Positions 21,535 to 33,805 of a stretch of DNA of 64,000 nucleotides are shown here, piece by piece. Position 1 is the first letter of the stretch. Every line of letters begins with the position of its first letter. Under the pieces are notes generated by a model. That model saw only the letters and a program-made list of their open reading frames with translations. It searched no databases and was not told where the DNA came from. The position numbers and the translations under genes were made by a program. The DNA is from Vanessa cardui (lineage: Eukaryota; Arthropoda; Insecta; Lepidoptera; Nymphalidae), in NCBI RefSeq assembly GCF_905220365.1, contig NC_061131.1, forward strand, positions 2,666,001-2,730,000, read 5' to 3'.

Positions 21535-21615
21535 CCGGAACACTACAATACAGATTATTATTTTTTTACCGTAGAATAATAGATTTCTGGATGTTACCTA
21601 TATGAGCCTGCACAT
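21535..21615 (+). repeat. Repeat-B fragment
   Basis: CCTTCAAACCGGAACACTAC and ACCGTAGAATAATAGATTTC followed by GTTACCTATATGAGCCTGCAC, the 3' third of Repeat-B. Confidence 0.7.
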
Positions 21616-21660
21616 TGATTCCATCTGATTAACATAGATCTTTTAGTAATTTGATTTTGA

Positions 21661-21890
21661 CGACCTCCGTGTTTTCATGAGTGTGCACTGCGAGGTCTCG
21701 GGTTCGATTCCCGGCCGAGTCGATGTAGAAAATTCATTAGTTTTCTATGTTGTCTTGCGTTTGGCTGTTTGTAGTACTGTAGTTGCATTTAATTTTCCAT
21801 AACACAAGTGCTTTAACTACTTACATTGGGATCGGAGTAATGTATGTAATGTTGTCCAATATTATTTATTTATTTATAATTTTAAATTTA
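21661..21890 (+). repeat. SINE-C, head partly deleted
   Basis: Starts GACCTCCGTGTTTTCATGAG, keeps the B box GGGTTCGATTCCCGGCCGAG, then TTTCTATGTTGTCTTGCG and CATAACACAAGTGCTTTAAC. The A-box part is deleted compared with the copy at 62441. Ends in a TTATTTATTTA tail. Confidence 0.85.
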
Positions 21891-22156
21891 TTTGAAGATA
21901 AAATCTCTCTGTAAGTAGGAAGTAAATCTTTTTACAGATAAAGTCGCAAATACGAATAATAAAAAGACGGTAACAGATTCCAAGTTTTAAATAGGTCTTT
22001 TAAAATAGTAGTGGTTTAAAAAACTAACGAATTCAAAGTTAATAAAGTAGTAAAGTTGGCAAAATCGCCTTAAGGAATATAAATCGGAACGGCGAGACAA
22101 AGTCGCCGTTGCAAAACATTCAGAGGCCAATGACTTAACTGGTCGCAATCGGCGGA

Positions 22157-22421
22157 AGAGAGATGGAAATATATAAAAGATGTCGTTCCTTTCTTTTTCA
22201 TGAAAATCATACGTACATCATATGGTACATCATACCATAGTATCAGATATACTTATATAAATATTATTATCATACCATAGTATCAGATATACTATATGAT
22301 AATAATATTTATATCAATAACTTAAATAGTGTTCTGGGCTTAATGTTTATGTGCCCTTACGGAATGCATGATTTTCTTGAAAAAGAAAGGAACGACATCT
22401 TTTATGTATTTCCATCTCTCT
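22157..22421. mobile_element. Inverted-repeat element with 54 bp arms
   Basis: Arms 22157-22210 and 22368-22421 are reverse complements at 52 of 54 positions (outer end AGAGAGATGGAAATA). The 157 bp between them holds a 23 bp direct repeat (22231-22253, 22271-22293) and a 17 bp inverted pair (22255-22271, 22297-22313). No clear target duplication or ORF. Confidence 0.7.
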
Positions 22422-22791
22422 TTAATATTTTATCATTCACCAAGTCATATCAAAATTGTGTGTTGTTCAATGGAAAACAGAAATTTTCTCTGTGGTTTAT
22501 TGTACTTTTCATGTAGTAAATTTTGTAGTATATTGTTTTCTTAAAATAAATTAAATGAGAACATAATCCAGATTATTAGTACGATTATAACATTGAGTCG
22601 ATTAGACCCAGTGAATAGAAAATACGAATCTTAATCGATGATTTAGGTCAAACACTCAGCTGATCTCTCTTCGTTTATGTCAGATTGCCGTTTATTCTGA
22701 TTATAAGGGAATAAAAAGTGCACCTATATTCGTATACAAAATAACTAAAATATATCTTGTTCAGTGTAAGTAAGGTCGTAAAGGAAAATAT

Positions 22792-22860
22792 AATAGCTAA
22801 GGTGATATATACACAAACACAACAGTTAGTTGTATTTGTGTATATATCACCTTAGTTATT
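22792..22860. repeat. 32 bp hairpin
   Basis: Arms 22792-22823 and 22829-22860 pair at 30 of 32 positions around the 5-base loop AGTTA. The arms contain CTAAGGTGATATATACAC. Confidence 0.85.
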
Positions 22861-22864
22861 TATA

Positions 22865-23790
22865 AAAGATATTTTGAAAAAAAGAGACTTTATAGCTTAT
22901 TGAAATAATGTAGCGGTCAGCAAGTTAATTTGCTGCTTTGAAGAGTTCCTTTGTTTTACCCCGAAACTGATCATCAGATTATTACGTAATTTGAACGCGT
23001 CCACTACGGAACAAAAATGTTTCGAAAAAAAAAAGTCAATTTTATCCGTTGGTAGTCTATTTCAATCGAAGAAAGAATAAAAATAAGCAAACCTTTGACC
23101 TACTTATTTTTTTAATAACTATATTTCGCATTACTAACATTGATATGATATGATGATATTTCTACATTTATAACATAACACTATTTAACTTAGCAACTTG
23201 TGTGTACTTTCATTTTACATGTTAAGTTCCGATAACAATCTAGAGGAAATTTAGAACGCAAGTTTTTCAAAACTTCAAAATTAACATTATTTATTATTCA
23301 AGTTATCATTAAATGATTTATCAATTCGATGTTAAATTTTGTTTATTGGGTTTAGGTCCTCTTCTTGTTACAATATATATAAACACTCACATTGGAAACC
23401 TCTTTCTTTTCGGAAGTGGGTTAAGAATAAAAGAATTGACTCGTACTAAAACTATAATGCACCAATGAAAAGTAACTAAGAATTAGATAACGTTTTCTTT
23501 TACACAAATATATTTTTAAAATACGAACGCTAAGTATTCCCGTGTACGTCGTTGCTGTAATAGCTAGATCAAATGATTTACGTGTTTTCAACTTGATTTT
23601 TTATTAATATGCGATGTAAAGGTAATAGGGCGCGTGATCAAACTACCGCAGACGAAATAGTAAAAGCAAATTATCTTTTAATAAGACATACATATTTTAA
23701 ATCAATGTTAGATTACGATATATTTATTTCCTAATATTTTACAATACTAAAATTGTTCCCTTTCGTTTGAAGAGTGAGCAAGGCACATAT
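22865..23790. other. AT-rich, nothing recognised
   Basis: No exon signal or known repeat seen. Confidence 0.4.
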
Positions 23791-23794
23791 CACC

Positions 23795-23925
23795 TTAATT
23801 ACCTATTTTGGTGGCGCATTGGTATTTTAAGTAATGATATTGATGGTAATATTTTATTTTGGTGGCATTTTCTATGGTGATCGTTTACCAACCAGTGGCT
23901 CATAAGGCCTTCCGTCAAGAGATTG
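23795..23925 (-). repeat. Repeat-B fragment, degraded
   Basis: TTGGTGGCGCATTGGTATTT, TCTATGGTGATCGTTTACCA in reverse orientation. Confidence 0.6.
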
Positions 23926-24189
23926 TATAAAACAAATAAATAATATGTTATTAGCCCACTATACTATACGAAGATTAATCGTCTTCATATATACTTAAAA
24001 AGGTTTACTATTAAGTTTCTTACCGGTTCTTATACAGAAAACTATAAACTATTAAAATATAAATATACGAATCTCAATGCAAACTGAATATTAATTAGAT
24101 GCTTATCTTGTGACATAAATCAAATGTATTTTATCAACTATGATAAATTATGCAATTTTAAAAACCGCATCGTACATGCATACTTTACT

Positions 24190-24213
24190 AAGATAGATAG
24201 ATAGATAGATACT
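24190..24213. repeat. (GATA)n microsatellite
   Basis: Five tandem GATA units. Confidence 0.8.
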
Positions 24214-24214
24214 T

Positions 24215-24960
24215 AGAATATCGTTATCTTTGTTCTTTACAAAGCTGATACTTCACATGAGCTTTAAAACGCTCTCATAAGAAGAGTCGTAAGCAACATT
24301 TTTTTTTTCTAAACGAGCTCTTTTGAGATGTTCTCAACCTATTTCATAGACAGTCATTGTCTTCGCCGTTTTGTCCGTCTTGCGGCAGTGGTCGTCTTTT
24401 GTTTTGTACTGACCCGAATCCACCCACCATTATCAGAGCGTCCGACATATCAACGTATCTATTCAATACATCAATATAGTATTATTGTAACCTCAACACG
24501 ATTAGTTATGAATAATATAAAGATAACGATCATTTTTATTAAACATTGAATAATAATCATGTAAACACGTACCTAGCCGTTAATAGTATCTTAACGTTAA
24601 ATTAATATATGTATAGAGTTTTAAATATTATTTATGTCAAGAAAAACAAGTCACGTTATTTTTAAACTTCAGTATTTATTTATATATATTGTTTGTTTTT
24701 TATTTAACGTATTAAAATTCTATATGACATCTGTATATATGTATATTTATTGTAATAAAATTTAATTATTTATCATAAAATCATCATATATATTTAAATA
24801 TACTATAAAGACTATATAATTAAATAATATCTTGGTACATTTGAATTTAATATTTATATGTTTACTGGTAGTTAAAAGGATATTAATAAAAAATGGACTA
24901 GGTATTTAGAGAAGAGCGTAAGTCAATATTTCTTTAAATTATATTATCTACGACCTATAC
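24215..24960. other. AT-rich, nothing recognised
   Basis: Extremely AT-rich, especially 24590-24880. The open frame at 24328-24549 has no supporting feature. Confidence 0.4.
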
Positions 24961-24984
24961 ACCTTTGAATATAACAAAAAAAAA

Positions 24985-25215
24985 AATATTGTAGCCTAAG
25001 TTACTCCCTATTATATCAGTTATCTGCCAGAGAAAGTCCCGTCAAAATCGGTTCAGACATTCCAGAGATTAGCTGAAACAAACAGACAGACAGACAGACC
25101 GATAAAAGTTGTAAAATTTGTTAAAAATTTTCTTTTGGTATATGTACCGTATAAAATACATATGCATTGAGTAAAGAAGGGCTATTTTACACTAAAATTT
25201 TATTATATCTATAGA
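24985..25215 (-). repeat. H2-type repeat
   Basis: TTGTAGCCTAAGTTACTCCC, AAAGTCCCGTCAAAATCGGT, and ACAGACAGACAGACAGACCG with a (GACA)n patch, then CTATTTTACACTAAAATTTT. Reverse orientation of the copy at 26090. Confidence 0.65.
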
Positions 25216-25219
25216 TAAT

Positions 25220-26085
25220 ATGTCTTTTCTGTTTTATTGTTGTTATGTAAGTATCCTTGTAATAAATTCCTCTTCAAGGCCTTTGAGGCCTTAGGTCAGA
25301 AGTAGCACTTCTACAGGCTGGAACTTTACTGTGTAAGTAAGATTACAAGACATTTTTATAAATTTTATCTTTGAAATCGCTACAATTAAGTCCGTGCAGT
25401 TCGTACACTTTTATTATTCTGATATATTCGACGTTGCATTTTTATTTCCAGACAGTATCACAATCGAAAATTTAAAATCAATATATACGACCTTCAAAAA
25501 GACAGGTTTTTTTTTGTAGAAAGAACGAAACAGTTAAGAAATATATTACTTTGTTACAATTCTCGTAATGGAATTGAAGAAAATCTGAAGCGATATCAAA
25601 ACTTTACCACGACACGGGTGTACTGACTCCTTTTTAGCATTCAATGTTGCGTGCTCAAGTCGCTTTACGCGACTGTCATTTGCTTGTTTGAAATATTGAT
25701 AATATATTTTTTATTCGTGTATTGAGTTTAATATCCTACGGGCATATTTAATATAGATTAGCGATTGTAAGGCTCTGGGTCTCGTGTCTATGCGCATCGG
25801 CGACAAAAGTTTCTGTAATTACTATAAATTGTTTTGCAGAAAATTATGCGATAAGCAATATCTGCTATATAATAAACCTAACTTAATGGCTTGTAAATTG
25901 GTTGTATGAATAAATTGTACAGAGATTATAAATAACATTTATTATAAATCAAACGTAATTATAATTAAATACGTATTATAAAAATGTTAATTAACGACTT
26001 TACAATGTACCAATAGATATAATAAAATTAGAGTGTCTAATTATTTTATTAAATTAATTGTTTTTTATAATATTTATTTATAAAT
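25220..26085. other. AT-rich, nothing certain
   Basis: CTTCAAGGCCTTTGAGGCCTTAGG near 25272 is a short imperfect palindrome. ACTTAATGGCTTGTAAATTG near 25882 echoes the 9000 region. No gene seen. Confidence 0.4.
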
Positions 26086-26089
26086 ATAT

Positions 26090-26308
26090 GCAGGGTACAC
26101 AAATTAAAATAACACTTTTTACAATTTGTGCCCGTCTGTTGGTCTGTCTGTTTATTCCAGCTAGTCTCTGGAACGGCTGGTCCGATTTCGGCGGAAGTTT
26201 CACTGATAGAAAGCTGATGTAATAAGGAGTAACTTAGGCTACAACAATTTCTATTTTATGTAATTAACCATAATTTAAAACGCGGACGAATTCGCGGGTA
26301 CTGCTAGT
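26090..26308 (+). mobile_element. H2 element with Helitron-like 3' end
   Basis: Body CTCTGGAACGGCTGGTCCGA, AAGGAGTAACTTAGGCTAC, ending GGACGAATTCGCGGGTACTG then CTAGT. The CTAGT terminus suggests a Helitron. Confidence 0.6.
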
Positions 26309-26889
26309 CAATAATATTTCCAAAAAATGAATTGAATATATTAAGAAACTTCATTCATATAAGAATTATTAACACTAAGGACTCAGATATATAATACTAT
26401 ACGTTATAAAAAGCTATGCGGTTTCCTTGATATGTTAAATCCGAAACGGCTGTGTCCACGAGTATAACCGAGCTAAATAAAAACATACCATAATGACCAC
26501 AATTGGAGTACTATAATTATAAATAGTTTAACGTTTTTAATCAGCCATGTAACACGTATGTTAATTTAATTACATATATCTCGATCGATACCTGTTCTAC
26601 TTCGATTGGCCTTCGATTGTATTCTGCATACACACAACACAAACATAGGATGCATATTGAGTAATTTATAATTTGTACACTATTCCGGTATTATATGGTT
26701 ATTATAATTTGTAATAATTATTTATATTTGTCTGAGTAGGTGGGCGTGGGGTTTGATGTTTCTACGCATATTTCTGTGCATGTGTGTAGAAGATATATAT
26801 GACGAAACTAGGGTTACGGTTTTGTGCTATTCCTCCTGGGTAGTTAGGTTATCACCCATTCGTTATATATCCTATCACTACGCAGTAAT

Positions 26890-27135
26890 ACTTACTATTA
26901 TTGTGTTTCGGTTGGGTGATCTTTTTTTTATCAAACATATCAAATATTAACAATTCCTTACATCACCAATGCGTCACCACCTTTTCAAACTAAGATGTAA
27001 CGTCCCTTGTGCCTGCAGATAGCCATTGTAACTAGGTACAGCCGCAGGGCAATTTTTCAGGTGGCGCATTGGTATCGGCCAACTAATGCCTGGGTAATGG
27101 TGACTTTACTATCAGGTGGCTCACTTGCCCGTCTA
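26890..27135. repeat. Rearranged Repeat-B pieces
   Basis: TTGTGTTTCGGTTGGGTGAT is in reverse sense, then TCCTTACATCACCAATGCGT to CTTGTGCCTGCAG is in forward sense, then GGTGGCGCATTGGTATCGG to ACTATCAGGTGGCTCAC is reversed again. At least two inversions are needed to explain the order. Confidence 0.65.
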
Positions 27136-27193
27136 CAAATTCATAAAAAAAGACAAACAAAAAACATTAAGCGTACTAGCACAGCTGAATCAT

Positions 27194-27450
27194 TACATAA
27201 TATAAAACAAAGTCGCTTACCGCTATATGTCCCTATGTATGGGTAGGTCTTTAAAATTAAGCAACGGATTTTGATGTAATTTTTTTAATAGATAGTCATT
27301 AGTGAGCAAATTTTTTGTTTATAATACAAGGACAATATAGTTCTTTACTACTCTGATAATTTTAGAAGTTTCGAATGTGTTTATCGTAAATAAACAAATT
27401 CTGTAGTATATTTAGTATTAGTACTGCCCGTGAGAAGCCGGGTCGCTAGT
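27194..27450 (+). mobile_element. H1 Helitron-like element
   Basis: ACATAATATAAAACAAAGTC at the start, AAGCAACGGATTTTGATGTA in the middle, CCGTGAGAAGCCGGGTCGC and CTAGT at the end. Confidence 0.7.
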
Positions 27451-27854
27451 ACCTACATACTAATATACAGTAGCTGTTTTGCTTTCACGACTTCTACGAG
27501 TTTACGCGTTGGATAGTCCCTATAAAATAGCATAAAGGCTGCTCAATCTTATGAAGCCTACATTATTTCGTCATCTCCATCGAGGCTTGCAATGACAACA
27601 TTGAGGCCCACACATTGCTCTTAATTTTGTAACGTCACTTTAGCTGAGCTAATCGACTGGAACAAACAACGTTTTGGTTTGATTAAGCGCTGATTGGATC
27701 GTTACATCGAGATTTTTATTTATATCCACGCCAATCATCAATTTTATTTTTGTCATATTTGATGCAAAACGAGAAAACTGAACGATTTTAATCAATTCAA
27801 ACACTGTAATAATACCGTCTGGATTGAAACGACATCCATTGATTAGCAGTAACA

Positions 27855-28025
27855 AGTAAAAAAAGTAACAGCCTGTAAATTACCCACTGCTGGGCTAAGG
27901 CCTCCTCTCCCATTAAGAAAAGGGTTTGGAACATATTCTACCGCGCTACTAAGTATTATCCGATATAAGTCCGGTTTATACGAGGTTACTACCAGTGCCA
28001 TTATAGGCACAAGGGCCATATCTTG
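27855..28025 (-). repeat. SINE-A tail fragment joined to Repeat-B fragment
   Basis: 27855-27948 is the reversed SINE-A 3' end (AGTAACAGCCTGTAAATTAC to ATTCTACCGCGCTA). From 27949 it changes directly to reversed Repeat-B (ACTAAGTATTATCCG, TATAGGCACAAGGGCCATAT). Confidence 0.75.
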
Positions 28026-28044
28026 ATTAATCAATCAATCAAAA

Positions 28045-28465
28045 TTATTATATTTTATTCAAGTAGGCTTTTTTGAATCGTTATTTTACTTACTGTATTA
28101 AGTGAAGCTACCAAGAGTCCCAAAATTGGGATGGGTAATTCACACAATGTTATTGGTTTTTTATGTGATAGTTCCAAACGATTAGGAGTCTCATCTGATG
28201 GAAAGTGATTACCACCGCCCATGTACATATGAAACATCGGGGATTTGCAGGTGCGTTGCCGGTCTTTAAGGAAGGAGTACACTCTTTTATTGAAGGGTCC
28301 CAAGGCAGAAAATGTTTTAGAAATCTCGTAATATATTATATAAATATGTAGGTATTTTTGTATATGGGCTTCAGGCATTTTCGCCATTACGCTTTCTTTT
28401 TTCAAATAAAGTATTGCTAAATGGTATTCCAATAATTTGCATTTCTCATGTCTAAAGGCCACAAG
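28045..28465 (-). repeat. LINE 3'-end-like repeat
   Basis: TTTTATTCAAGTAGGCTTTT, TTAAGTGAAGCTACCAAGAG, CTCATCTGATGGAAAGTGAT and GTGCGTTGCCGGTCTTTAAG are phrases of common lepidopteran LINE-derived repeats. The 135-codon frame here is therefore not a gene. Confidence 0.6.
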
Positions 28466-28696
28466 GACGAGACATCATAGCTTGTATACAAACGACGAGT
28501 CGAATTAGGCCAGTCAATAAACTCTCGAGACACACGCAGCGAGCAAACGATAAACGATCTGTTTTGAATGTAAAAAACATATTGAACGGATTATTTGTTT
28601 ATACCATGAAATGTCATTCTAAACGCACACTGTAGATTTATCCTGATATTATAAACGCAATGTTTTATTTTTAAATTAGTTTGATACGTATGAATA

Positions 28697-28983
28697 AACA
28701 ACAACAAAAGCCTGTAAATTTCCCAATGCTGGTCTAAAGCCTTTTCCCTTTAAGGAGAATGTTTGGAACATATTCCACCACGCTCTTCCAATGCAGGTTG
28801 GCGGAATACATTTGTATGAAATTAGACACATGCTGGTTTCCTCAGGTGTTTTCCTTCACCAAGTACGAGATGAATTATAAACACAAATTAAGCACATGAA
28901 TATTCAGTGGTGCTTGCCTGGGTTTGAATCAGGAATCATCAGGTAAAATGAACGTGTCCTAATCATTGGGCCATCTCGGCTCT
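28697..28983 (-). repeat. SINE-A, nearly full length, (TTG)n tail
   Basis: ACAACAACAAAAGCCTGTAA at the low end, GGGCCATCTCGGCTC at the high end. Body diverged. Confidence 0.88.
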
Positions 28984-28989
28984 TTAACG

Positions 28990-30760
28990 TAGTAACTATT
29001 TACGACGTTTATTCAACAGGTCGTTATGAAATTTTGCACATTGTTAAGGATACAGAAAAGGATATAGGGTACGTAACAAATGCCAAATTCGCATGGCATG
29101 ACTCGTCGTAATTATAATTATATTATGCGCAACTAGCTCTTTGTTACTTCTGTACGCTTAAATCTATGAACCGCATTCGATTCATTTGTCTTGTTAGACA
29201 AAGTTTGGTTTTGACATCATTCGAGTGCCAGGGATGGACATAGGCTCCTTTTTTTAGTCTCGAGAAGTTGACAGTTTATGTGCTATTTGGATACTTCTAT
29301 AAATTTCGCACTGGTAAAGGCGCAAATAGTAATTATTTAAATTACTAGTTGCGGCTTAGGTCTGATATATACGCTGTAACGCGAGTCAACTACAAGGTAC
29401 GTCTGGCTTTATTTTTCTTTATTGTTCAATTGACAACTAATAAGATCAACTGAATGCGAACGTCGCGTACCGTAACGATGGTTGTCGATAGATGTAGACA
29501 CGCGGTAGCGTTTCAGCCAAGTTCATATATAGTACATGGTTGTTGCATATAGATATGTCTAGACGATTAGTTAATGTTGTTCTATATCACATTTTTTTTA
29601 ATTTCCTTGAAACCTATGAATATGTAGGCAACTATCACATTTAAACATTAGTAAACGATTTGAACATACTGGTCGTTCGGATTTGTTTGTATCACAATTT
29701 GTATTCGGAATGGGAGAAACTGTAAATATCATACATATAGAATATATAAATGAAAAAGGATATAAAGAATATATGTGAAAATACTTGAAACAAATCTTAA
29801 CATGAAAATTGATTAAGCTAAGGTTAAAAAGATTAATTCATTAAAATATACTTTACCATAACCTTACTTCAAGCGGTTAAATCTATCATGTGCGCTTTTG
29901 GTCTCATTGTTTACTTCGATAACGTATATTTTACGACTGCGATATAATTTTCTACGCTTTTGTTCACGACATAATAATATGTTACACATAATATTAATAC
30001 ACGATTACCTATTACCCCATATGATTTATTAAACAAATAAAAAAAAATGTTTAAGGTTAATATATGTGTACAAACTATCGAATCATAGGACTTAGCATAA
30101 AATAACCATAATTACTATAAACTCTGACTGCTTGTCAATTTCCTTTATCTGTTACGTTGAAATTATTATCAAATACTTAGAATTGCATTCAAGTCTTTTA
30201 TATAAATCCAAGAATTGTAACTAAAGAAAACAAAATTATGGAAAGTAGTTACTGAACATTTTTATGGCTTTGCTTGCATTGAATGACCTTAATCAGATCA
30301 TAAACTTAATATATATGTACATAAACTTCTTCATTAATTGATTCGTCTACTCGAGAAAACAGTATGAAAATGCGCATATAACGACATAAAACAATTAAAA
30401 ATGAATTGTAGTGCTACACTGGTAGACACACGTAGGGTAGTGTAGGGTACACGAGTAGATAAATAAAATAGTACAAACAGTATTCATGAAAAGTCGATAA
30501 AATACTCCCTATTAATAAAGACCCAACTAAAACAAAGAAATCAAAATAATGGCTAAGACATATTAGGAGTACGGAAAGCAAATCGTTGGAGATTAATCAA
30601 AAAAAGAAAGAAAGATGGTAAACTTCAATCGGTAAAAAAGACAGAACAAATACAAATCGCTTTTGTTCGAATTAGGTTAATTTATCTTAGCCTGTTTGGG
30701 TAACCAGCAACTAATCACAACTACCAAGAGATAGCAATACTACGGGCACTACAGTAGTTA
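28990..30760. other. AT-rich, no supportable gene
   Basis: No exon or repeat family recognised over about 1.7 kb. GATGGTTGTCGATAGATG near 29480 and similar patches have no clear meaning. Confidence 0.4.
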
Positions 30761-30984
30761 CAGACACACACACACATGATTAGTGGGGCATTGGAGATTT
30801 ATACTATGCCAATGTGTATGGAAAGTGGTGACCATACACATACAACCATAACACACCATGTTTTGGGACACTATTTGACTGGACATTTATGTTGTCATAT
30901 CTCAAATATAAAATTACTGCTTTGTACGAAATATATGTATAAACAGTAGATCAAAATGTCATTTTTTTTAATTTTTGTCTTATT

Positions 30985-31140
30985 TAATTAGCGTTCTGGC
31001 AAATCACTGGAACGGCTGGACAGAAATTGACGGGACTTTCATTGGCAGAAAGCTTATCTTATAAGGAGTAACTTCGACTACAAATGAATGTTTTTTTGAT
31101 GAATTCAAACGCACCAAGTCACAGGCACAGCTAGTTAATG
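30985..31140 (+). mobile_element. H2 element, degraded
   Basis: CACTGGAACGGCTGGACAG, GACGGGACTTTCATTGGCAG, AAGGAGTAACTTCGACTAC, ending CACAGGCACAGCTAGT. Confidence 0.6.
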
Positions 31141-31144
31141 ATTA

Positions 31145-31745
31145 ATAAAATATTGACTGGGGCTAAAACACATACAAGAGTGGCAATTATTTTAGTATAA
31201 CCGTTAAGTTATATAAAACTTAGTATTAGACATACGAAAGCCGATGATAGCCGCATTAGGAAACACGTGCATCAGCAACCAGATAATCCACTTTGAGAAG
31301 TTACTTGAGAAGTCTAGACAGATGTTTTTCGCATTTGCATTGCAAAACAAACACGACTCCTTGGAGAAACGACACTTGTATCGGACGCGAAAATTAAAAT
31401 ATAAGCAACTATTATAACCAAGTTTTATATCGTGTGACTCACAAAACTTGGAATTTTGTTCAGACTTATGTTGGTCCACGATATAAATAGTTAATTTATT
31501 TTGATGACTGCTTTGTAAATTTATTGTTATGAAATGTTAAGTCCTAGTCCCATCGAGAATTTAACAATAAGATAAATCTTGAGGTTTATCGAATATTTGA
31601 TAATCATGCAAGATATATAATATTAAATAATAATGTCAAGCTAAATTAGACCAGTGGACAAAACGCTTAGAACTACGTGAGGTCAAGGCTAATATCGTTA
31701 GGAAATATGTAATGGAACTGTGTTATTTATTGTTATTTAAAATAG
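31145..31745. other. No supportable gene
   Basis: A Cys-containing 91-codon minus frame (31204-31479) lies here. It has no recognisable motif or splice support. Confidence 0.35.
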
Positions 31746-31754
31746 GTATACAGA

Positions 31755-31955
31755 CAAGTAAATGGGTCACCTAATGATAAGTGGCCAACAGCGCCAGCGA
31801 CGTTATGTTCCAAGTTAGACTGGATCACTCACCCTTGAAACTGGAACATAACAATACTAGTTACTGTTATTTGGCGACTTCCGCCAAGTAGCAGTACCCA
31901 GTGTGAGTTAGAATATCGGTCTAGTGGATGATATCTACCCAGACAGACTGAAACA
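31755..31955 (+). repeat. Repeat-B, internally deleted
   Basis: GGTCACCTAATGATAAGTGG, CACTCACCCTTGAAACTGGA and TACTGTTATTTGGCGAC in forward order. Confidence 0.75.
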
Positions 31956-32019
31956 AAGCTCTAACAAATTTCAAGGTCCTAGATAGATTTTAAGGTTGAT
32001 AATTCTGAAAGACAGGCTA

Positions 32020-32345
32020 CAGTTTCAGGATCTTTACTTGTGCCTTGGAGGTAAAGACTTTACTACAGCATTGGGGGCAGGCTACGTCCAGCATTGGAAT
32101 AATACAGGCTGATCATGATAATGACGATGATGATATCTCAAGCATTTAAAATGCTCCACTCTTTCTGGTGATGCCGGATTTGCCACTCCATAACTTTACG
32201 AGAATGAGCGAATAGATGGTGCAATTGTATTTACGCACACATTTGTGCATCATCTATGCGCAAACACAATTGTACCCTGCAACATTATCTAAGTAATGTG
32301 GTGAGTGTCTTCGAAATTAGCTACCGTGAACGAAATAGGTCAGGA
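32020..32345. repeat. Old repeat pieces, probably LINE 3' end and SINE-D
   Basis: ACAGGCTGATCATGATAATG with a GATGATGAT tail near 32108 looks like a retroelement 3' end. GTGTCTTCGAAATTAGCTACC and CGAAATAGGTCAGGAC resemble the SINE-D body. GCAATTGTATTTACGC and GCGCAAACACAATTG form an inverted pair near 32222-32271. Confidence 0.4.
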
Positions 32346-32630
32346 CTAAATCCTCACATGTACTCATAAGAATCGACAAACAGATGCTGTTTAGTTAAGC
32401 CTCTTTAAACCAAAATAAGCAAAACATTAAAATTGCTCATTTGAATGACATAAATCAACAAACAAAATCTTGTGTAGTGTTTATGATAATCATCATAAAA
32501 AAACGATTGCATTGTCAAGTAAATGACATCATTTATTCATCCAACATTCTCAGTATGAATTAAATTAATATTTGATTATTGCACATTTAAATTGAAGAAT
32601 GCTACTTAATTTCCAAATAGTTTGACTAAG

Positions 32631-32962
32631 GGGAGTCGAGGTGGCCCACTGGCCCAGTGATTAGAACGCGTGCATCTTAACCGATGATTGCGGGTTCAAA
32701 CCCGGGCAAGCATCGCTAATTCATGTGTTTAATTTGTCTTTATAATTAATCTCGTGCTCAGCGGTGAAGGAAAACCTCGTAAGGAAACCTGCATGTGACA
32801 AATTTCATAGAAGTTCTGCCACATGTGTATTCCACCAACCCGCATTGGTGGACCATGGTTTCACCAACAGTGTGGTGGAATATGTTCCAAGCCTTTTCCT
32901 TAAAGGGAAAGGAGGCCTTTAGCCCAGCAGTGGGAATTTACAGGCTGTTGTTGTTGTTGTTG
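32631..32962 (+). repeat. SINE-A, full length, with A-box duplication
   Basis: Head reads GGCCCACTGGCCCAGTGATT, an 8-9 bp tandem duplication in the A box. The body has an extra ~21 bp around GGACCATGGTTTCACC. Ends with a (TTG)n tail. Confidence 0.9.
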
Positions 32963-33599
32963 AAAAAGTCTCTAATTTAAGTCGATTTTGATATAAATCT
33001 TATAGTTCAATGTTTTATATGTATTTGTACATACATTTAAACAATATATCAAAGGTATTGTTGTATTGTATTACGAAACTATACCCTGTAATGCGTAGTT
33101 GCTGTCGAATATAAAAAGAATACACCAATGCTTTTAGCAAACAAACTTAAAAATAACTAAAAACTACGATTATAATAAATAATAATAAAAATAATTATAC
33201 AATCAAACAAATTTTATAGATTTGTTTCGTTCAACAATATTGGTATATAAAACTTCAAAGCAAACACTTATCGGACATGTTCATATAAGCACAAAGAGTT
33301 AAGCAAATATTAGATTAGACTAAAAAGCGAAACGCATATATACAAAGAGAACAAACAAACACATAAAGTCGTGTATTGCTATAATAGACACTGAATTAGC
33401 AAAGAACACATCGGATACAACCTTGGTTCCACTATTTCACAATCGAGTGATGTCACTGCCCTTATCTGTTGAGTTATAGCTAAAACTAAATGTATTACGT
33501 CGTCTTGATGAGAGCCGCTAAGTGTTTTTTTAATTATACATATATCTAACTTGTTGTGCGTCGACTTTGTGCGCGTTTGAATTTAAAATTAGTTCTAAA

Positions 33600-33805
33600 A
33601 GATAACAGCCTAAGTTACATCTTCTTACATCACCTATCTGCAAATGAAGCTACCGTCAAATAGGTCCAGCTATTCCAGAGATTACCCGGAAGAAACATAC
33701 AAAAAGAGAGACAGACAAAAATGTAAAACATGGTATTCTGGTACATGTATATTTGGTAAATTTTATTATTACAAACAGACACTCTAATTTTATTATATGT
33801 AAAGA
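33600..33805 (-). repeat. H2-type repeat
   Basis: CAGCCTAAGTTACATCTTCT, CCAGCTATTCCAGAGATTAC, AGAGAGACAGACAAAAATG and GACACTCTAATTTTATTATA, reversed relative to 26090. Confidence 0.6.

Noticed and set aside
28055..28462. 135-codon minus-strand frame
   Set aside because: It coincides with a LINE 3'-end-like repeat, which explains the open frame.
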